Below are positions 7,622 to 17,112 of a DNA stretch of 64,000 bases, piece after piece. Position 1 is the first letter of the stretch; each line of letters begins with the position of its first letter. The notes under the pieces were generated by a model, which had not been told where the DNA came from, did no database searches, and saw only the letters and a list, made by a program, of their open reading frames with translations. Made by a program: the position numbers and the translations under genes. Source of the DNA: Gammaproteobacteria bacterium (GTDB lineage: Bacteria > Pseudomonadota > Gammaproteobacteria > Acidiferrobacterales > SZUA-150); NCBI GenBank assembly GCA_029880545.1, contig JAOUOD010000004.1, positions 62,001-126,000 of the forward strand, given 5' to 3'.

Positions 7622-8773
7622 CTACTCCAAGAACAGGGCAATAACATCGTTGAGAAATCGTCGGCCGGTCTCCGTCGGCCGGACATGATCATCATCGGAG
7701 TATTCCAGCCAGCCGCGATCAACAGCCTGCCTCAGAGGCTGCTCGATTTCGCTCTGACCCAGCCCCGTGTAATGCTCAAAGCCGGATATCGTGAAACCAT
7801 TGGCCAGGCGAAGGCTGTTGAGCATGAACTCAAAACAAAGGTCGGCCCGGTTCAGTGTCCGGGATTCAGTTGTGCATTGTACTGAGCCAGCTGTTTCCAT
7901 GTAGTCACGTGGATGCCGGCGCCGGGCAAAACGTCGTATGGTCCCCGGCGATGTCAGTTTGCTGTGGGCGCCGGCACCAATTCCCAGGTAGTCACCAAAC
8001 TGCCAATAATTCAGGTTGTGTTGGCACTGTCTGCCAGGTAGTGCCCAGGCCGAGACTTCGTAGTTTTGAAACCCGGCTACAGCAAGTTCGGTGAAGAGCG
8101 CCTGTTGCATGTCCCACAGGGTGTCGTCATCTGCGACCGATGGCGGCCGGTTGGCGAACTCGGTGTTGGGTTCAATGGTTAACTGGTAAAGCGACAGGTG
8201 CGTCGAACGATAGGCCAGGGCGGTTCGGATATCAGCCAATGCCTCGTCGACAACCTGCTCCGGCAAGCCAAACATCAGATCCAGGTTTAGGTTGTCGAAA
8301 CCGGCTGTACCGGCAGCCTCGATGGCCCGATGCGCATCATCGGCACAGTGTATCCGCCCAAGTGTCCGGAGTTTGTCGTCATCGAAACTTTGTACACCGA
8401 TGGAAAGCCGGTTAATGCCGGCTTCGCGATAGGCGGCGAAGCGCTGGTTGTCACTGGCTCCGGGATTGGCTTCGAGTGTGATCTCGCAACCAGGCAGCAA
8501 TGCCAGCCTGCTGCGCAACCCCTGGACCAGGCGCTGAACAGCGTTGCCACTCAGCAGGCTGGGCGTGCCACCGCCAATAAAAATGCTGCTGATGCGCCGG
8601 CCCCATATACGGGGAAGCTCCGATTCTAGGTCGCGCAGCAATGCATCAATGTATTCGTTTTCAGGCAGCGTATCTCTTAGTGGATGGGAATTGAAATCAC
8701 AATAGGGACACTTTCGTATGCACCAGGGTACATGGACATAAAGCGAGAGCGGAACAACGGGGAACGATTCCAT
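7622..8773 (-). CDS. hemW: Radical-SAM haem chaperone HemW
   Basis: 383 residues from ATG 8773. The radical-SAM cluster motif is CIRKCPYCDF: three Cys followed by Phe rather than the fourth Cys of HemN, which marks the HemW group. SSIFIGGGTPSLL and LSIGVQSFDDDKLRTLGR are further family blocks, and the HemN C-terminal domain is present at the end. HemW inserts haem into respiratory enzymes and is not a coproporphyrinogen oxidase. An in-frame ATG at 8821 would add 16 residues without family similarity; the true start may lie at either. A TATAAT with a TTCCGT 16 bp upstream lies between the two starts, which supports the shorter form. Confidence 0.88.
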   Translation of the reverse strand: MESFPVVPLSLYVHVPWCIRKCPYCDFNSHPLRDTLPENEYIDALLRDLESELPRIWGRRISSIFIGGGTPSLLSGNAVQRLVQGLRSRLALLPGCEITLEANPGASDNQRFAAYREAGINRLSIGVQSFDDDKLRTLGRIHCADDAHRAIEAAGTAGFDNLNLDLMFGLPEQVVDEALADIRTALAYRSTHLSLYQLTIEPNTEFANRPPSVADDDTLWDMQQALFTELAVAGFQNYEVSAWALPGRQCQHNLNYWQFGDYLGIGAGAHSKLTSPGTIRRFARRRHPRDYMETAGSVQCTTESRTLNRADLCFEFMLNSLRLANGFTISGFEHYTGLGQSEIEQPLRQAVDRGWLEYSDDDHVRPTETGRRFLNDVIALFLE

Positions 8774-8847
8774 GGCGGCATCAACAGTATAGTCACCGGG
8801 ATTATACTGCCATGCCCGCATTACGGAACAGCGGTGTTTACCAACTA

Positions 8848-9183
8848 TCAGTTCAGGTAGCCGATACCTTTTATGGATTCATGGCGCTTTTTCATCAGGG
8901 ATAATTGATGAATGGCACCCTTGTGACCTTTCCTGGCGGCCTTGTCATACCAGGCCATGCTCAGTTCCAGATCGCGTTTAACCGTCGAACCGGTTCCGTA
9001 CATGTACCCGAGCTGGTACTGGGCATCGGTGTCACCGGCTTCGGCCATGGATTGTAGTTGTGCAATTGCATCACCGTGATTGCCGTTGACCATGTTTTTA
9101 ATGAATTCCGATCCCGGATTATCGGCCGCGTTGGTTGTAGCGGTCATGCATAACAGGGACAGGATCATTATTGATTTTCTCAT
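8848..9183 (-). CDS. Small secreted Sel1-repeat protein
   Basis: 111 residues from ATG 9183, which has AAGGA seven bases upstream; the ATG at 9204 lacks one. A signal peptide (MRKSIMILSLLCMTATTNA) is followed by about two Sel1-like repeats: AIAQLQSMAEAGDTDAQYQL, then GYMYGTGSTVKRDLELSM, then AWYDKAARKGHKGAIHQL. Such repeats are protein-interaction scaffolds in the periplasm. It is inserted between rdgB and hemW, which are often adjacent in other gammaproteobacteria. No specific role can be assigned. Confidence 0.72.
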   Translation of the reverse strand: MRKSIMILSLLCMTATTNAADNPGSEFIKNMVNGNHGDAIAQLQSMAEAGDTDAQYQLGYMYGTGSTVKRDLELSMAWYDKAARKGHKGAIHQLSLMKKRHESIKGIGYLN

Positions 9184-9364
9184 TACAGTTCCTTTTTTTG
9201 GCAAATAGTTTTTAAACCGATGGTTCTTTATAATCTAAAAGCCCGGGAGGCTGTTGTCATATTGTGCAAACTATTGTTGCAGAATTGAAAACTGCTATTT
9301 ACGGCAGTAAAAAGGAGAAATCAGCTGTTGGCACCAATCGCGCCAAAGACAGTGACGGGTGGAA

Positions 9365-9964
9365 TTACGTGTTTACACGAACCAGCAATTGGCAGAGTTG
9401 TTTCAATGCCTGGCCGCGATGGCTGATAGCATTCTTGGTGGCTGGGTCCAGTTCAGCCGAACTGCATTGGTGTGTGGGCACATAGAAAACCGGGTCATAA
9501 CCGAAGCCGTTTTGTCCACGCGGCTCAAGCAGAATGCGTCCTTCCCAGGTTCCCTGGCAAATCAGCGGCGTCGGGTCTTCGGCATGTCGCATGTAAACCA
9601 TCAGGCACTGGAATCGTGCGCCACGCTGCGTTTCGGGCACATCCCGAAGTGCGTTCAGCAGCTTGTTCAGGTTTTCGACATCACCGGCACCCTTGCCAGC
9701 GTAGCGCGCCGAGTAAATACCCGGCTGACCATTGAGAGCATCGACCTCAATCCCGGAATCATCGGCTATGGCCGGCAGGCCGGTGTGAGCTGCGGCATTG
9801 CGGGCTTTCAAAATAGCGTTTTCCACAAAAGTCAGGCCGGTTTCTTCTGCATCGACTACGTTGAACTGGCTTTGAGGCACAATGGTTATGTCAGTGTCAG
9901 CCAGCAGTGCCTGGATTTCCCTTACTTTGCCGGTATTGCTGCTGGCCAGCACGATATCACTCAT
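9365..9964 (-). CDS. rdgB: dITP/XTP pyrophosphatase RdgB
   Basis: 199 residues, the usual length. It removes non-canonical purine nucleoside triphosphates (dITP, XTP) from the pool by releasing pyrophosphate. The start [18 protein letters not shown], the block [18 protein letters not shown] with its catalytic acidic residues, [20 protein letters not shown] and the late [11 protein letters not shown] are all diagnostic. It overlaps rph by the four bases ATGA, a standard translationally coupled pair. Confidence 0.95.
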   Translation of the reverse strand: MSDIVLASSNTGKVREIQALLADTDITIVPQSQFNVVDAEETGLTFVENAILKARNAAAHTGLPAIADDSGIEVDALNGQPGIYSARYAGKGAGDVENLNKLLNALRDVPETQRGARFQCLMVYMRHAEDPTPLICQGTWEGRILLEPRGQNGFGYDPVFYVPTHQCSSAELDPATKNAISHRGQALKQLCQLLVRVNT

Positions 9965-10677
9965 CCTTGCAGTGCCTTTCGCTGTTCATCAAGCAGCCTG
10001 GTGATACCGGCTTCGGCCAGTTCAGTCATGGCCAGCATTTCTTCGCGGCTGAAAGGTTCGGCTTCAGCGGTGCCCTGGATTTCAATAAAGCGCATGCTGT
10101 CATCCATAACCACGTTCATGTCGGTCTCGGCATTGGAGTCTTCCGGGTAATCCAGGTCGAGTATCGGTGTGCCCTGGAAAATGCCCACAGATACAGAAGC
10201 GACCAGGTGCTTGAGCGGGTGTGCCGCCAGTGAGCCATTTTCCACCAGGTGGCTGAGGGCATCGTGCAGGGCGACACAACCACCGGTAATGGAAGCGGTG
10301 CGGGTGCCACCATCAGCCTGGATCACGTCACAATCAACGGTAATGGTGTGTTCGCCCAGTGCTACCAGGTCCACTGCGGCGCGCAGTGAACGGCCAATGA
10401 GGCGCTGGATTTCCATGGTGCGACCACCCTGTTTGCCTCGCGCGGCCTCACGGTCCATGCGCTGGCCGGTCGAACGCGGCAGCATGCCGTATTCGGCGGT
10501 TACCCAGCCCTGGCCGGTATTGCGCAGAAACCTCGGAACCTTTTCTTCGACAGTGGCGTTGCACAATACCTTGGTGCGACCAAACTCCACCAGCACCGAG
10601 CCTTCGGCGTGGCAAGTATAATTACGGGTTATCTTGATATTGCGCAGTTCGTCTGTTTGTCTGCCGCTTGGTCTCAT
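9961..10677 (-). CDS. rph: Ribonuclease PH
   Basis: 238 residues from ATG 10677 ([18 protein letters not shown]), the conserved N-terminus; an in-frame ATG 45 bases upstream would add non-conserved sequence. It is a phosphorolytic 3'-5' exoribonuclease that trims tRNA 3' ends. GYGMLP-like block [19 protein letters not shown], then [19 protein letters not shown] and [18 protein letters not shown] with active-site Asp residues are intact. It forms an operon with rdgB and lies downstream of the PP2C gene on the same strand. Confidence 0.96.
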   Translation of the reverse strand: MRPSGRQTDELRNIKITRNYTCHAEGSVLVEFGRTKVLCNATVEEKVPRFLRNTGQGWVTAEYGMLPRSTGQRMDREAARGKQGGRTMEIQRLIGRSLRAAVDLVALGEHTITVDCDVIQADGGTRTASITGGCVALHDALSHLVENGSLAAHPLKHLVASVSVGIFQGTPILDLDYPEDSNAETDMNVVMDDSMRFIEIQGTAEAEPFSREEMLAMTELAEAGITRLLDEQRKALQG

Positions 10678-10786
10678 GGGCCTTGTGCTCGTCAGGAATT
10701 TCGGGCTAGCGAGTGTAGCCAAAACACCGGGGGATTCCTACCGCCGCCACCCGGAGGATACCCGGGATTTGAAGTTTACCGACAAG

Positions 10787-11770
10787 CTATTTTTGGGATT
10801 TTTTCTTGAGAAAATCTTCCAGCTCGGCAATTTCACTGCCGATATCCTTGCGCTTGTCTGGGTGGGCGGGTTCGACTTCGGTTGTGGCTGAATCCGGTTC
10901 GTCAGCGGGCAGGTGGTCAGGTTCGGGTTTTGAAGCAGCTCGTCGGCGGCTTTTGGCCATAGCCTGTTCGCGCAGCACGTCTTCGGTGATTTCCGTTTTG
11001 AAACCCTTTTGCAGTGGTGGCTTGGTGGTGGCCCGATCCTGCCATTTAAGCGCAATTATGGAAATATTGTCACAGCCCGCACCCATCTTGTCTTCAACCG
11101 TGTGCAGGATATTTTCAACCGCCTCTTCAATAGATGTATTTTCCAGATGCGCCGCCAGTTGCGGCGATGGCAGTCCTTCCCAGACGCCATCACTGCATAA
11201 CAGCAGGTAATCACCAGTGTGCAAGCGGGTTTCCTTGCCCAACGTGATTTTCGGCTTGTTACTGGAACCGATGCATTGGGTGATATGACTCTTTTGCGGA
11301 TGAGTGCGAATCTCTTCCTTGGCGATCAGTCCTTCGCTGTACATACGCTCGACAACGCTATGGTCTCTGGTGCGCTCAATGACCGTGCCGCCACGAATAT
11401 GGTACAGCCGGCTGTCACCCACGTGGGCCCAGTAGGCATAACCATCCTGTACCAGGCAGGCGACACCGGTGGTGCGAGGTTTGGCATTGTCCCCAAGCAC
11501 GTCACGTTGTGCCAGTACATTGTGATGCGCACCGAGCATGGCAAGCGCCAGGAACGCTGACGGCTCCTTGATAAAGCTGTTCTTGATTCCGAGGTACGAG
11601 CGAATCACGGACTCGGTAAACACCTCGGCGGCCACGTCGCCACCGCGGTGGCCGCCGAGCCCATCGGCAAGCACCATGAGAATGGAATTCTCACGTTCGG
11701 CATAGGCAATGCGATCCTGGTTGCTTTTGCGACCGCCTTGCAGGGAGTATTGGGACAGGCTGTATATCAA
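10787..11770 (-). CDS. PP2C-family Ser/Thr protein phosphatase
   Basis: 327 residues starting at TTG 11770, with AAGG nine bases upstream. Metal-binding motifs of bacterial PP2C enzymes are complete: GGRKSNQDR, VLADGLGGHRGGDVAA, LLLCSDGVWE and GCDNISIIALKW. After the catalytic domain (about residues 1-245) comes a charged, low-complexity tail rich in Lys, Pro, Glu and Asp that ends in a short amphipathic helix (EIAELEDFLKKK). It sits 18 bp downstream of a protein kinase gene, so the pair is likely a reversible phosphorylation module. Substrates are unknown. Confidence 0.9.
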   Translation of the reverse strand: MIYSLSQYSLQGGRKSNQDRIAYAERENSILMVLADGLGGHRGGDVAAEVFTESVIRSYLGIKNSFIKEPSAFLALAMLGAHHNVLAQRDVLGDNAKPRTTGVACLVQDGYAYWAHVGDSRLYHIRGGTVIERTRDHSVVERMYSEGLIAKEEIRTHPQKSHITQCIGSSNKPKITLGKETRLHTGDYLLLCSDGVWEGLPSPQLAAHLENTSIEEAVENILHTVEDKMGAGCDNISIIALKWQDRATTKPPLQKGFKTEITEDVLREQAMAKSRRRAASKPEPDHLPADEPDSATTEVEPAHPDKRKDIGSEIAELEDFLKKKSQK

Positions 11771-11788
11771 TGTTCAGTACCTTGATGT

Positions 11789-12724
11789 TTATTTGACCAA
11801 CAGGCCCAGGGCCTTTTTGTACCAGGGGCTGGCGGCCGCCGGTCCCGTATAGTCTTGTTCGTTCAGGAATTCGAGCAATTGCCAGGCGGTTTGCGGCCTG
11901 TCTGCATGGTGCAGTTGCAGGCACCAGTCCACCGCATCCAGCAGTTGTGCACTGTAATTGCGGCCAAACGAGGTAATTGCCGCCGGTTTCAGCTTGTCCT
12001 TGACGATCCTGTCGGTCGCCGGTGGCGGCGCCTTGCCAGCCATGCACGCATACATTGATGCGCCGAGCGCGTAAAGATCGGACCACGGGCCAACAGACTT
12101 GTGCTGGTGTTGTTCAATGGGAGCGAAACCCTTGGTCAGGGTATGTGGCCCGGCGTTGGACGGGTCCAGTGCATCCCGCGCTGCACCAAAATCCAGCAAT
12201 AACGGTTTGCCGCCCGGGCGCAGAAAAATGTTGGCCGGCTTGATGTCCAGGTGCAGCAGGTTGTTTCGGTGCAGTTCGTCCAGTCCCTTGAGCAATTCAG
12301 GGAACACAGTGCGAATGAATTTTTCCGACAGGCGACCATTATATTGCTTGATAAAGTGGCGCAAATCCTTGCCGTATTCATAGTCCATGACCATGTATAC
12401 GGTGTTGTTGGCCCGAAAGAAATTGTGTACCCGAACAATATTGGGATGTTTGAGCGTGGCCAGTGCTGACGCTTCTTCAAGAAAGCGTTTGAAGCCGATG
12501 GTGAAGTGCCGGCGATGCTCCTCCGCGAGACAGTGAACCGAATCATCCCGGTTGCGACTGGCAATGGCGCCGGGCAGATATTCCTTGATGACTACTTGCT
12601 CGCTGTTCTCGAGATCGGTTGCCAGGTAAACCACGCTGAAGCCACCACCACCAAGCGTTTTGTCGATGCGGTAATGCTCAAGCAGCCGACCCTTGGGCAG
12701 CGCGTATTTGATTTTGGTGGCCAT
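11789..12724 (-). CDS. Ser/Thr protein kinase (non-RD type)
   Basis: 311 residues from ATG 12724, preceded by GGAAAG; a TTG at 12739 is an alternative. Kinase subdomains are complete: Gly loop LGGGGFSVVYLA, Lys in VVIKEYLPG, catalytic loop HLDIKPANIFL, metal-binding DFG in LLLDFGAARDA and an APE-like GFAPIEQ. The usual HRD Arg is replaced by Leu, as in several bacterial kinases. There is no membrane segment or extracellular sensor, so it is cytoplasmic. The last residues after the kinase lobe (SPWYKKALGLLVK) form a short tail. It is the first gene before the PP2C gene and is divergent from yicC. Confidence 0.9.
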   Translation of the reverse strand: MATKIKYALPKGRLLEHYRIDKTLGGGGFSVVYLATDLENSEQVVIKEYLPGAIASRNRDDSVHCLAEEHRRHFTIGFKRFLEEASALATLKHPNIVRVHNFFRANNTVYMVMDYEYGKDLRHFIKQYNGRLSEKFIRTVFPELLKGLDELHRNNLLHLDIKPANIFLRPGGKPLLLDFGAARDALDPSNAGPHTLTKGFAPIEQHQHKSVGPWSDLYALGASMYACMAGKAPPPATDRIVKDKLKPAAITSFGRNYSAQLLDAVDWCLQLHHADRPQTAWQLLEFLNEQDYTGPAAASPWYKKALGLLVK

Positions 12725-12883
12725 TACTTTCCGGGGCAATCAGGATTCATATATTAATAGATATACCATGACGCGGCCCCCGGCAATGGGTAGATGGCGA
12801 ATAAATGAATGGCATATTTTTTCGCCCGGAATTCCGGTAAGGTTGTGGACTCCCCGAAAACCAGTGAAATACGAGGATCAGTC

Positions 12884-13750
12884 GTGGCCCGAAGCATGAC
12901 CGCATTTGCACGCGTCCAGCGCAATACAGAATGGGGCGCCATGAGTATCGAGCTGCGCTCGGTGAATCACCGGTTCCTGGAACCGTCCCTGCGCCTGCCC
13001 GAAGACCTGCGCAGCCTGGAACCGGCTATCCGTGACCGCCTTGGCAAACGCCTGAACCGGGGCAAGGTTGATGTCGGTATTCGTTTCCAGGTGGGCGGAG
13101 AAGCGGCGCAAAGCTTTACAATTGATGAGCCGCTGATGAAGCGGGTGCTGGAAGCGGCGGCACTGGTGCAGGAGAAAGCGGATGACATTGCACCGCTCGC
13201 GGTCAATGACGTGTTGCGCTGGCCTGGACTGGTAATGCCACCGGATATTGATGAAGCAGGCCTGGCTGCCGCTGCCCTGGCGCTGGTTGACGAGGCGCTG
13301 GGCCAATTGCTGGCCGGTCGTGAGCGCGAGGGCGAGACGCTTAAACAGCTCATGGTTCAGCGGCTGGATACCATGACAGCCCTGGTGACCGGATTGCGCG
13401 ACATTCTTCCTGAATTGCGCCAGGCTTATCGCCAGCGCGTGCTGGACCGGTTGGCTGATGCCAGGCAGGAAATGGACCAGGATCGGCTGGAACAGGAAAT
13501 GGTGTTGCATGCACAGAAATCTGACGTGGACGAGGAGTTGGACCGGCTTGATACCCATATCAAGGAAGTGCGCCGGGTACTTGATCAAAAAGAACCCATC
13601 GGTCGGCGCCTGGACTTCCTGATGCAGGAACTGAACCGGGAAGCAAACACATTGGGTTCCAAGGCCAATGATGTTCGCCAGACAAACGTGGCAGTTGAGC
13701 TGAAAGTGCTGATTGAGCAGATGCGAGAGCAGGTTCAGAATATTGAATAA
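12884..13750 (+). CDS. yicC: YicC-family endoribonuclease
   Basis: 288 residues from GTG 12884, with GAGGA upstream; the family N-terminus RSMTAFARVQ follows directly, whereas the longer upstream reading frame lacks similarity. Conserved blocks are SIELRSVNHRFLEPSLRLPE, GKVDVGIRF, and the C-terminal half DVDEELDRLDTHIKEVRR to GRRLDFLMQELNREANTLGS. Family members are stress-related endoribonucleases. It lies in its usual place near gmk, but here is separated from it by about 6 kb of inserted genes. Confidence 0.92.
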   Translation: MARSMTAFARVQRNTEWGAMSIELRSVNHRFLEPSLRLPEDLRSLEPAIRDRLGKRLNRGKVDVGIRFQVGGEAAQSFTIDEPLMKRVLEAAALVQEKADDIAPLAVNDVLRWPGLVMPPDIDEAGLAAAALALVDEALGQLLAGREREGETLKQLMVQRLDTMTALVTGLRDILPELRQAYRQRVLDRLADARQEMDQDRLEQEMVLHAQKSDVDEELDRLDTHIKEVRRVLDQKEPIGRRLDFLMQELNREANTLGSKANDVRQTNVAVELKVLIEQMREQVQNIE

Positions 13751-13825
13751 TTGACTGAAACCCGTCGGTACGCATGACCTGGCAAGGAGTGATGCGCTTC
13801 CGGCACAGCAAGCGAGGACAGAATA

Positions 13826-14050
13826 ATGAGATTCATCGGAATATTGGCAATACTTGCCGGTATCATATTGATTGCACTAAAGCTGGCGGCATTTGCGCAC
13901 CCGGCATTGGCGGTCATTGATACATGGGGAGCCATGATCGGTTGGGTTATACGAGGCAGTCTCATTGTTGCCGGCCTGGTCCTGGTGGTGATTGGTCGTC
14001 CGAAAAGACGTCGTAAGGATATTTCGGACGAAGAAACTATCATGCTGTAA
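13826..14050 (+). CDS. Small two-helix membrane protein
   Basis: 74 residues with two hydrophobic segments (about 3-25, FIGILAILAGIILIALKLAA; and 37-57, MIGWVIRGSLIVAGLVLVVI) and a cytoplasmic basic patch GRPKRRRK before an acidic tail. No family recognised. It starts with ATG behind GAGGACAG. The regular amino-acid pattern and base composition support a real gene. Confidence 0.6.
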   Translation: MRFIGILAILAGIILIALKLAAFAHPALAVIDTWGAMIGWVIRGSLIVAGLVLVVIGRPKRRRKDISDEETIML

Positions 14051-14104
14051 TCGGGTTGCCGGGGACCTGTTTTGCATCCGGTTTTGATCCCGGGCCGCCT
14101 TTGC

Positions 14105-14866
14105 ATGATGAATGCAACATTTAAAGATCATTTCTCGGGCCACGCCGGGGACTACCGGCAATTCCGCCCCGATTACCCGCAAGCGCTTTTTTCATACCTG
14201 GCAGGTATTGCGCCAACACGTGAGCGGGCATGGGATTGTGCGACCGGTAACGGCCAGGCCGCCGTGTCATTGGCATCCTGGTTTGGCGATGTTATCGCTA
14301 CCGATGCCAGTGCCGAGCAGGTTGCCAGCGCGACGGTGGTTGACGGTGTCAGCTACCGGGTTGCCAGTGCCGAGAATTCCGGGATCAGCACTGAGAGTAT
14401 TGATCTTGTCACTGTTGCCCAGGCGCTGCACTGGTTTGATCTTGAAGGCTTTGCCAACGAGGTTCAGCGCGTACTAAAGCCCGGCGGTATTCTTGCTTGC
14501 TGGACCTATGATCTGCTGCGTATTACGCCGGAACTCGATGCTCTGACTGCACAGTTATACGGTCCCGTATTAAAGGAGTACTGGCCTGCCGAGCGCAAGC
14601 TGATAGACAGCGGCTATCGAACCATTACCTTGCCCTTGAAAGAATTGCCGGCGCCGGACTTTGTCATGACTTCGCGCTGGGGTCTTGATCACCTGCTGGG
14701 CTACCTGGCCACCTGGTCAGCGGTGAAACGCTGCCAGCGTGCCACCGGTGCTGATGCTGTTGCACAAATGGCCGATCAGTTCAGGGAAGCATGGGGCGAT
14801 ACCGACAAACGTCAGGTAGAATGGCCGTTGTCCGTACGAATCTGGCAGAAGGGTGATCAGGCATGA
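14105..14866 (+). CDS. Class I SAM-dependent methyltransferase
   Basis: About 253 residues. The SAM-binding motif I AWDCATGNGQAAVSLA, acidic loop VIATDASAEQV and motif around SIDLVTVAQALHWFDLE match the methyltransferase-11/trans-aconitate methyltransferase-like group. Substrate unknown, probably a small molecule. The start is one of two tandem ATGs (14105 or 14108); no good ribosome site is visible. Its stop overlaps the next gene by four bases. Confidence 0.82.
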   Translation: MMNATFKDHFSGHAGDYRQFRPDYPQALFSYLAGIAPTRERAWDCATGNGQAAVSLASWFGDVIATDASAEQVASATVVDGVSYRVASAENSGISTESIDLVTVAQALHWFDLEGFANEVQRVLKPGGILACWTYDLLRITPELDALTAQLYGPVLKEYWPAERKLIDSGYRTITLPLKELPAPDFVMTSRWGLDHLLGYLATWSAVKRCQRATGADAVAQMADQFREAWGDTDKRQVEWPLSVRIWQKGDQA

Positions 14867-15204
14867 GTGTCGTGAACCGGGACAAGGCGGAGCATTATCA
14901 TTGGGGTGATGGCGCGGACGGCTGGCACCTGCTGAAAACCGATGCCATGAGCGTTATCGAGGAGCGCCTGCCTCCCGGAATGCATGAACAACGCCATTTT
15001 CACTCACTGGCACAACAATTTTTTTACGTGCTTGAAGGTAGTGCGACGTTTGAGCTGAATGGCGAAGTATTTGAATTGGCCCGTGGCGACGGTTTGCATG
15101 TACCGGCTCAAACACCGCACCAGGTGTTCAACCGGTCGGAACAGGATTTGCGGTTCCTGGTGATTTCACAACCAAAAAGCCATGGTGACCGTACCAATTT
15201 GTAA
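14863..15204 (+). CDS. Cupin-domain protein
   Basis: 113 residues, a single beta-barrel cupin. Motif 1 is PPGMHEQRHFHSLAQQFFYV, with His residues and Glu/Gln for metal binding, followed by VLEGSATFELNGEVFELARG; motif 2 is HVPAQTPHQVFNRS. It may be a small sugar or amino-acid isomerase/dioxygenase or a metal-binding sensor; no specific activity can be given. It overlaps the methyltransferase by ATGA and is probably translated with it. Confidence 0.8.
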   Translation: MSVVNRDKAEHYHWGDGADGWHLLKTDAMSVIEERLPPGMHEQRHFHSLAQQFFYVLEGSATFELNGEVFELARGDGLHVPAQTPHQVFNRSEQDLRFLVISQPKSHGDRTNL

Positions 15205-15224
15205 AGAGTATCCGGGTAGTTGAT

Positions 15225-15710
15225 ATGTTGCAGATAGTTCGCGCCGATCTCGGCGATTCATCCCATGCCGAAGCATTGGTGTACCTGTTAAATGCCTATG
15301 CCATGGATCCCATGGGTGGTGGCGAAGCACTCTCCGATTTCACACGGGCCAACCTGGCGGACCGGCTTAATGCGCGCGCCGATGCCTATGCCGTCCTGGC
15401 TTATGATGACGATGAGCCTGTTGGCCTGGTTGTCTGTATTGAGGGCTTTTCGACCTTTGCCTGCAAACCGTTAATGAATATTCATGATGTTGTCGTGCTG
15501 GCATCGCATCGTGGACGCGATATTGCCGGCAAGATGCTGGCCGAGGTGGAAACACTGGCCAAAGAGCTGGGGTGTTGCAAGCTGACGCTGGAAGTGCTGG
15601 AAGGCAATGGCCCGGCGCAGTCAGCGTATCGGCGTTTTGGCTTTGCCGCCTACGAGCTTGACCCGGCCATGGGTCAAGCCCGGTTCTGGGAAAAGAAGCT
15701 GTCGGTATAA
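15225..15710 (+). CDS. GNAT N-acetyltransferase
   Basis: 161 residues with the GNAT fold. The acetyl-CoA loop is HRGRDIAGKMLAEVETLA (about 105-122) after the beta-4 strand MNIHDVVVLAS, and the C-terminal LEVLEGNGPAQSAYRRFGFA is the usual motif B. Acceptor unknown. It lies 20 bp after the cupin gene, possibly in the same operon, and is convergent with the amidohydrolase gene 9 bp away. Confidence 0.85.
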   Translation: MLQIVRADLGDSSHAEALVYLLNAYAMDPMGGGEALSDFTRANLADRLNARADAYAVLAYDDDEPVGLVVCIEGFSTFACKPLMNIHDVVVLASHRGRDIAGKMLAEVETLAKELGCCKLTLEVLEGNGPAQSAYRRFGFAAYELDPAMGQARFWEKKLSV

Positions 15711-15719
15711 CGATCCTGT

Positions 15720-17027
15720 TTATTCGGACTTGTAGACCACGCCATCTTTCATGACAAAGCTGACCTGTTGCAGCAGCTTGATGTCACGCAGCGGGTCACC
15801 CTTGACGGCGACAATGTCGGCAAATTTGCCCGCGCTGATGCTGCCAAGTTTGTCTTCCTTGCGCAGCAGTTTTGCCGCCATTACCGTGGCAGACTGAATC
15901 GCTTCCATGGGTGGCATGCCCGCTTCCACCATGTACTGGAATTCTTTTGCGTTGTCACCGTGCGCGGAAACGCCACTGTCGGTACCAAAGGCGATTTTCA
16001 CGCCGGACTTGTAGGCTTTTTTGAAGGTATTCTGGATCAGCGGGCCAATGCTTGCTGCCTTGGGTCGTACCACGGCCGGGAAGAAATCATCCAGCCTGGC
16101 TTTTTCTTCCACCCACTTGCCGGCAAGTATGGTCGGTACATACCAGGTGCCGTGTTTTTTCATCATGCTCATGGTCCTGCTGTCCATGTGCGTGCCATGT
16201 TCAATGGAATCAACACCGGCGCGAATGGCGCGCTGCATGCCTTCAACGCCATGCGCATGAACCGCTACCATGAAGTTGTAGTCTTTTGCCGTGCCGACAA
16301 TGGCATCAAGCTCTTCACTGGTGAACTGGGCGTTGTCACCACTGGTAGCCAGGCTTAACACGCCGCCAGTGGCGGTAATCTTGATCAGGTCTGACCCGTC
16401 TTTATAGCGTTGACGTACAGCCTTGCGTGCTTCTTCCGGACCGTTGATGACACCGTCCTTTGGGCCCGGATCACCCTTGAGTTGTTGATTGACGCCATTG
16501 GTGGGATCGGCATGGCCACCGGTAGTGGCAATGGACTTGCCGGCGGTGAAAATTCGCGGACCGGCCACTTCACCTTTATTGATGGCATTGCGCAGCGAGA
16601 TGGTGACGTTATAGCGGTCACCCAGGTCGCGCACGGTGGTAAAGCCGGCCATCAGTGTTTTTTCCGCGTAACCTACGGAGCGGTAGGCATAGTCCGCCGC
16701 ATCCATGAAAAAGCCTTCCGAGTAACTCTTCTTGCTGAACTGCAATGCCAGGTGGGTATGCATATCCATGAAGCCGGGCATGACCGTGCTGTTCTTGAGA
16801 TCAATTACCCGGGCGCCGGGTATGGATACATAACCGGCCTTGATCCCGGTTATGGTGTTATCGTGAACAACCACCGATACCTGCTTGCGCGCGGACTGGC
16901 TGATGCCATCAATCAGGCTGCCCGCGTGAATCACGGTGACCTGACCGTTGTCCGGTGAGGCTGATACGGGAGTCGACAGGAAAACGACGGAAGAGATGAC
17001 CAGGACCATCAAACAACGAAACTTCAT
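15720..17027 (-). CDS. Secreted metal-dependent amidohydrolase
   Basis: 435 residues. A signal peptide ([19 protein letters not shown]) directs it to the periplasm. Amidohydrolase metal ligands are visible: MDMHTHLAL, the candidate carbamylated Lys in [24 protein letters not shown] and [11 protein letters not shown]. It belongs to the prolidase/imidazolonepropionase-like group, whose members often hydrolyse dipeptides ending in Pro or other residues. Convergent with the acetyltransferase gene, and probably monocistronic. Confidence 0.88.
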   Translation of the reverse strand: MKFRCLMVLVISSVVFLSTPVSASPDNGQVTVIHAGSLIDGISQSARKQVSVVVHDNTITGIKAGYVSIPGARVIDLKNSTVMPGFMDMHTHLALQFSKKSYSEGFFMDAADYAYRSVGYAEKTLMAGFTTVRDLGDRYNVTISLRNAINKGEVAGPRIFTAGKSIATTGGHADPTNGVNQQLKGDPGPKDGVINGPEEARKAVRQRYKDGSDLIKITATGGVLSLATSGDNAQFTSEELDAIVGTAKDYNFMVAVHAHGVEGMQRAIRAGVDSIEHGTHMDSRTMSMMKKHGTWYVPTILAGKWVEEKARLDDFFPAVVRPKAASIGPLIQNTFKKAYKSGVKIAFGTDSGVSAHGDNAKEFQYMVEAGMPPMEAIQSATVMAAKLLRKEDKLGSISAGKFADIVAVKGDPLRDIKLLQQVSFVMKDGVVYKSE

Positions 17028-17112
17028 AATATAACCACTTGTTTTTGTCAGCAGAAATCACAAGTGTAATTTTAAATGCCAGGAATTCAAGGCAGGCGAA
17101 TGCAAACGGTTC

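Noticed and set aside
7622-8773. HemN-type coproporphyrinogen III oxidase as label for the radical-SAM gene
   Set aside because: The fourth Cys of the HemN motif is Phe and the protein is shorter, which fits HemW.
9264-9485. Plus-strand ORF behind an AAAGGAG sequence
   Set aside because: Most of it overlaps rdgB antisense; no family signal and no promoter.
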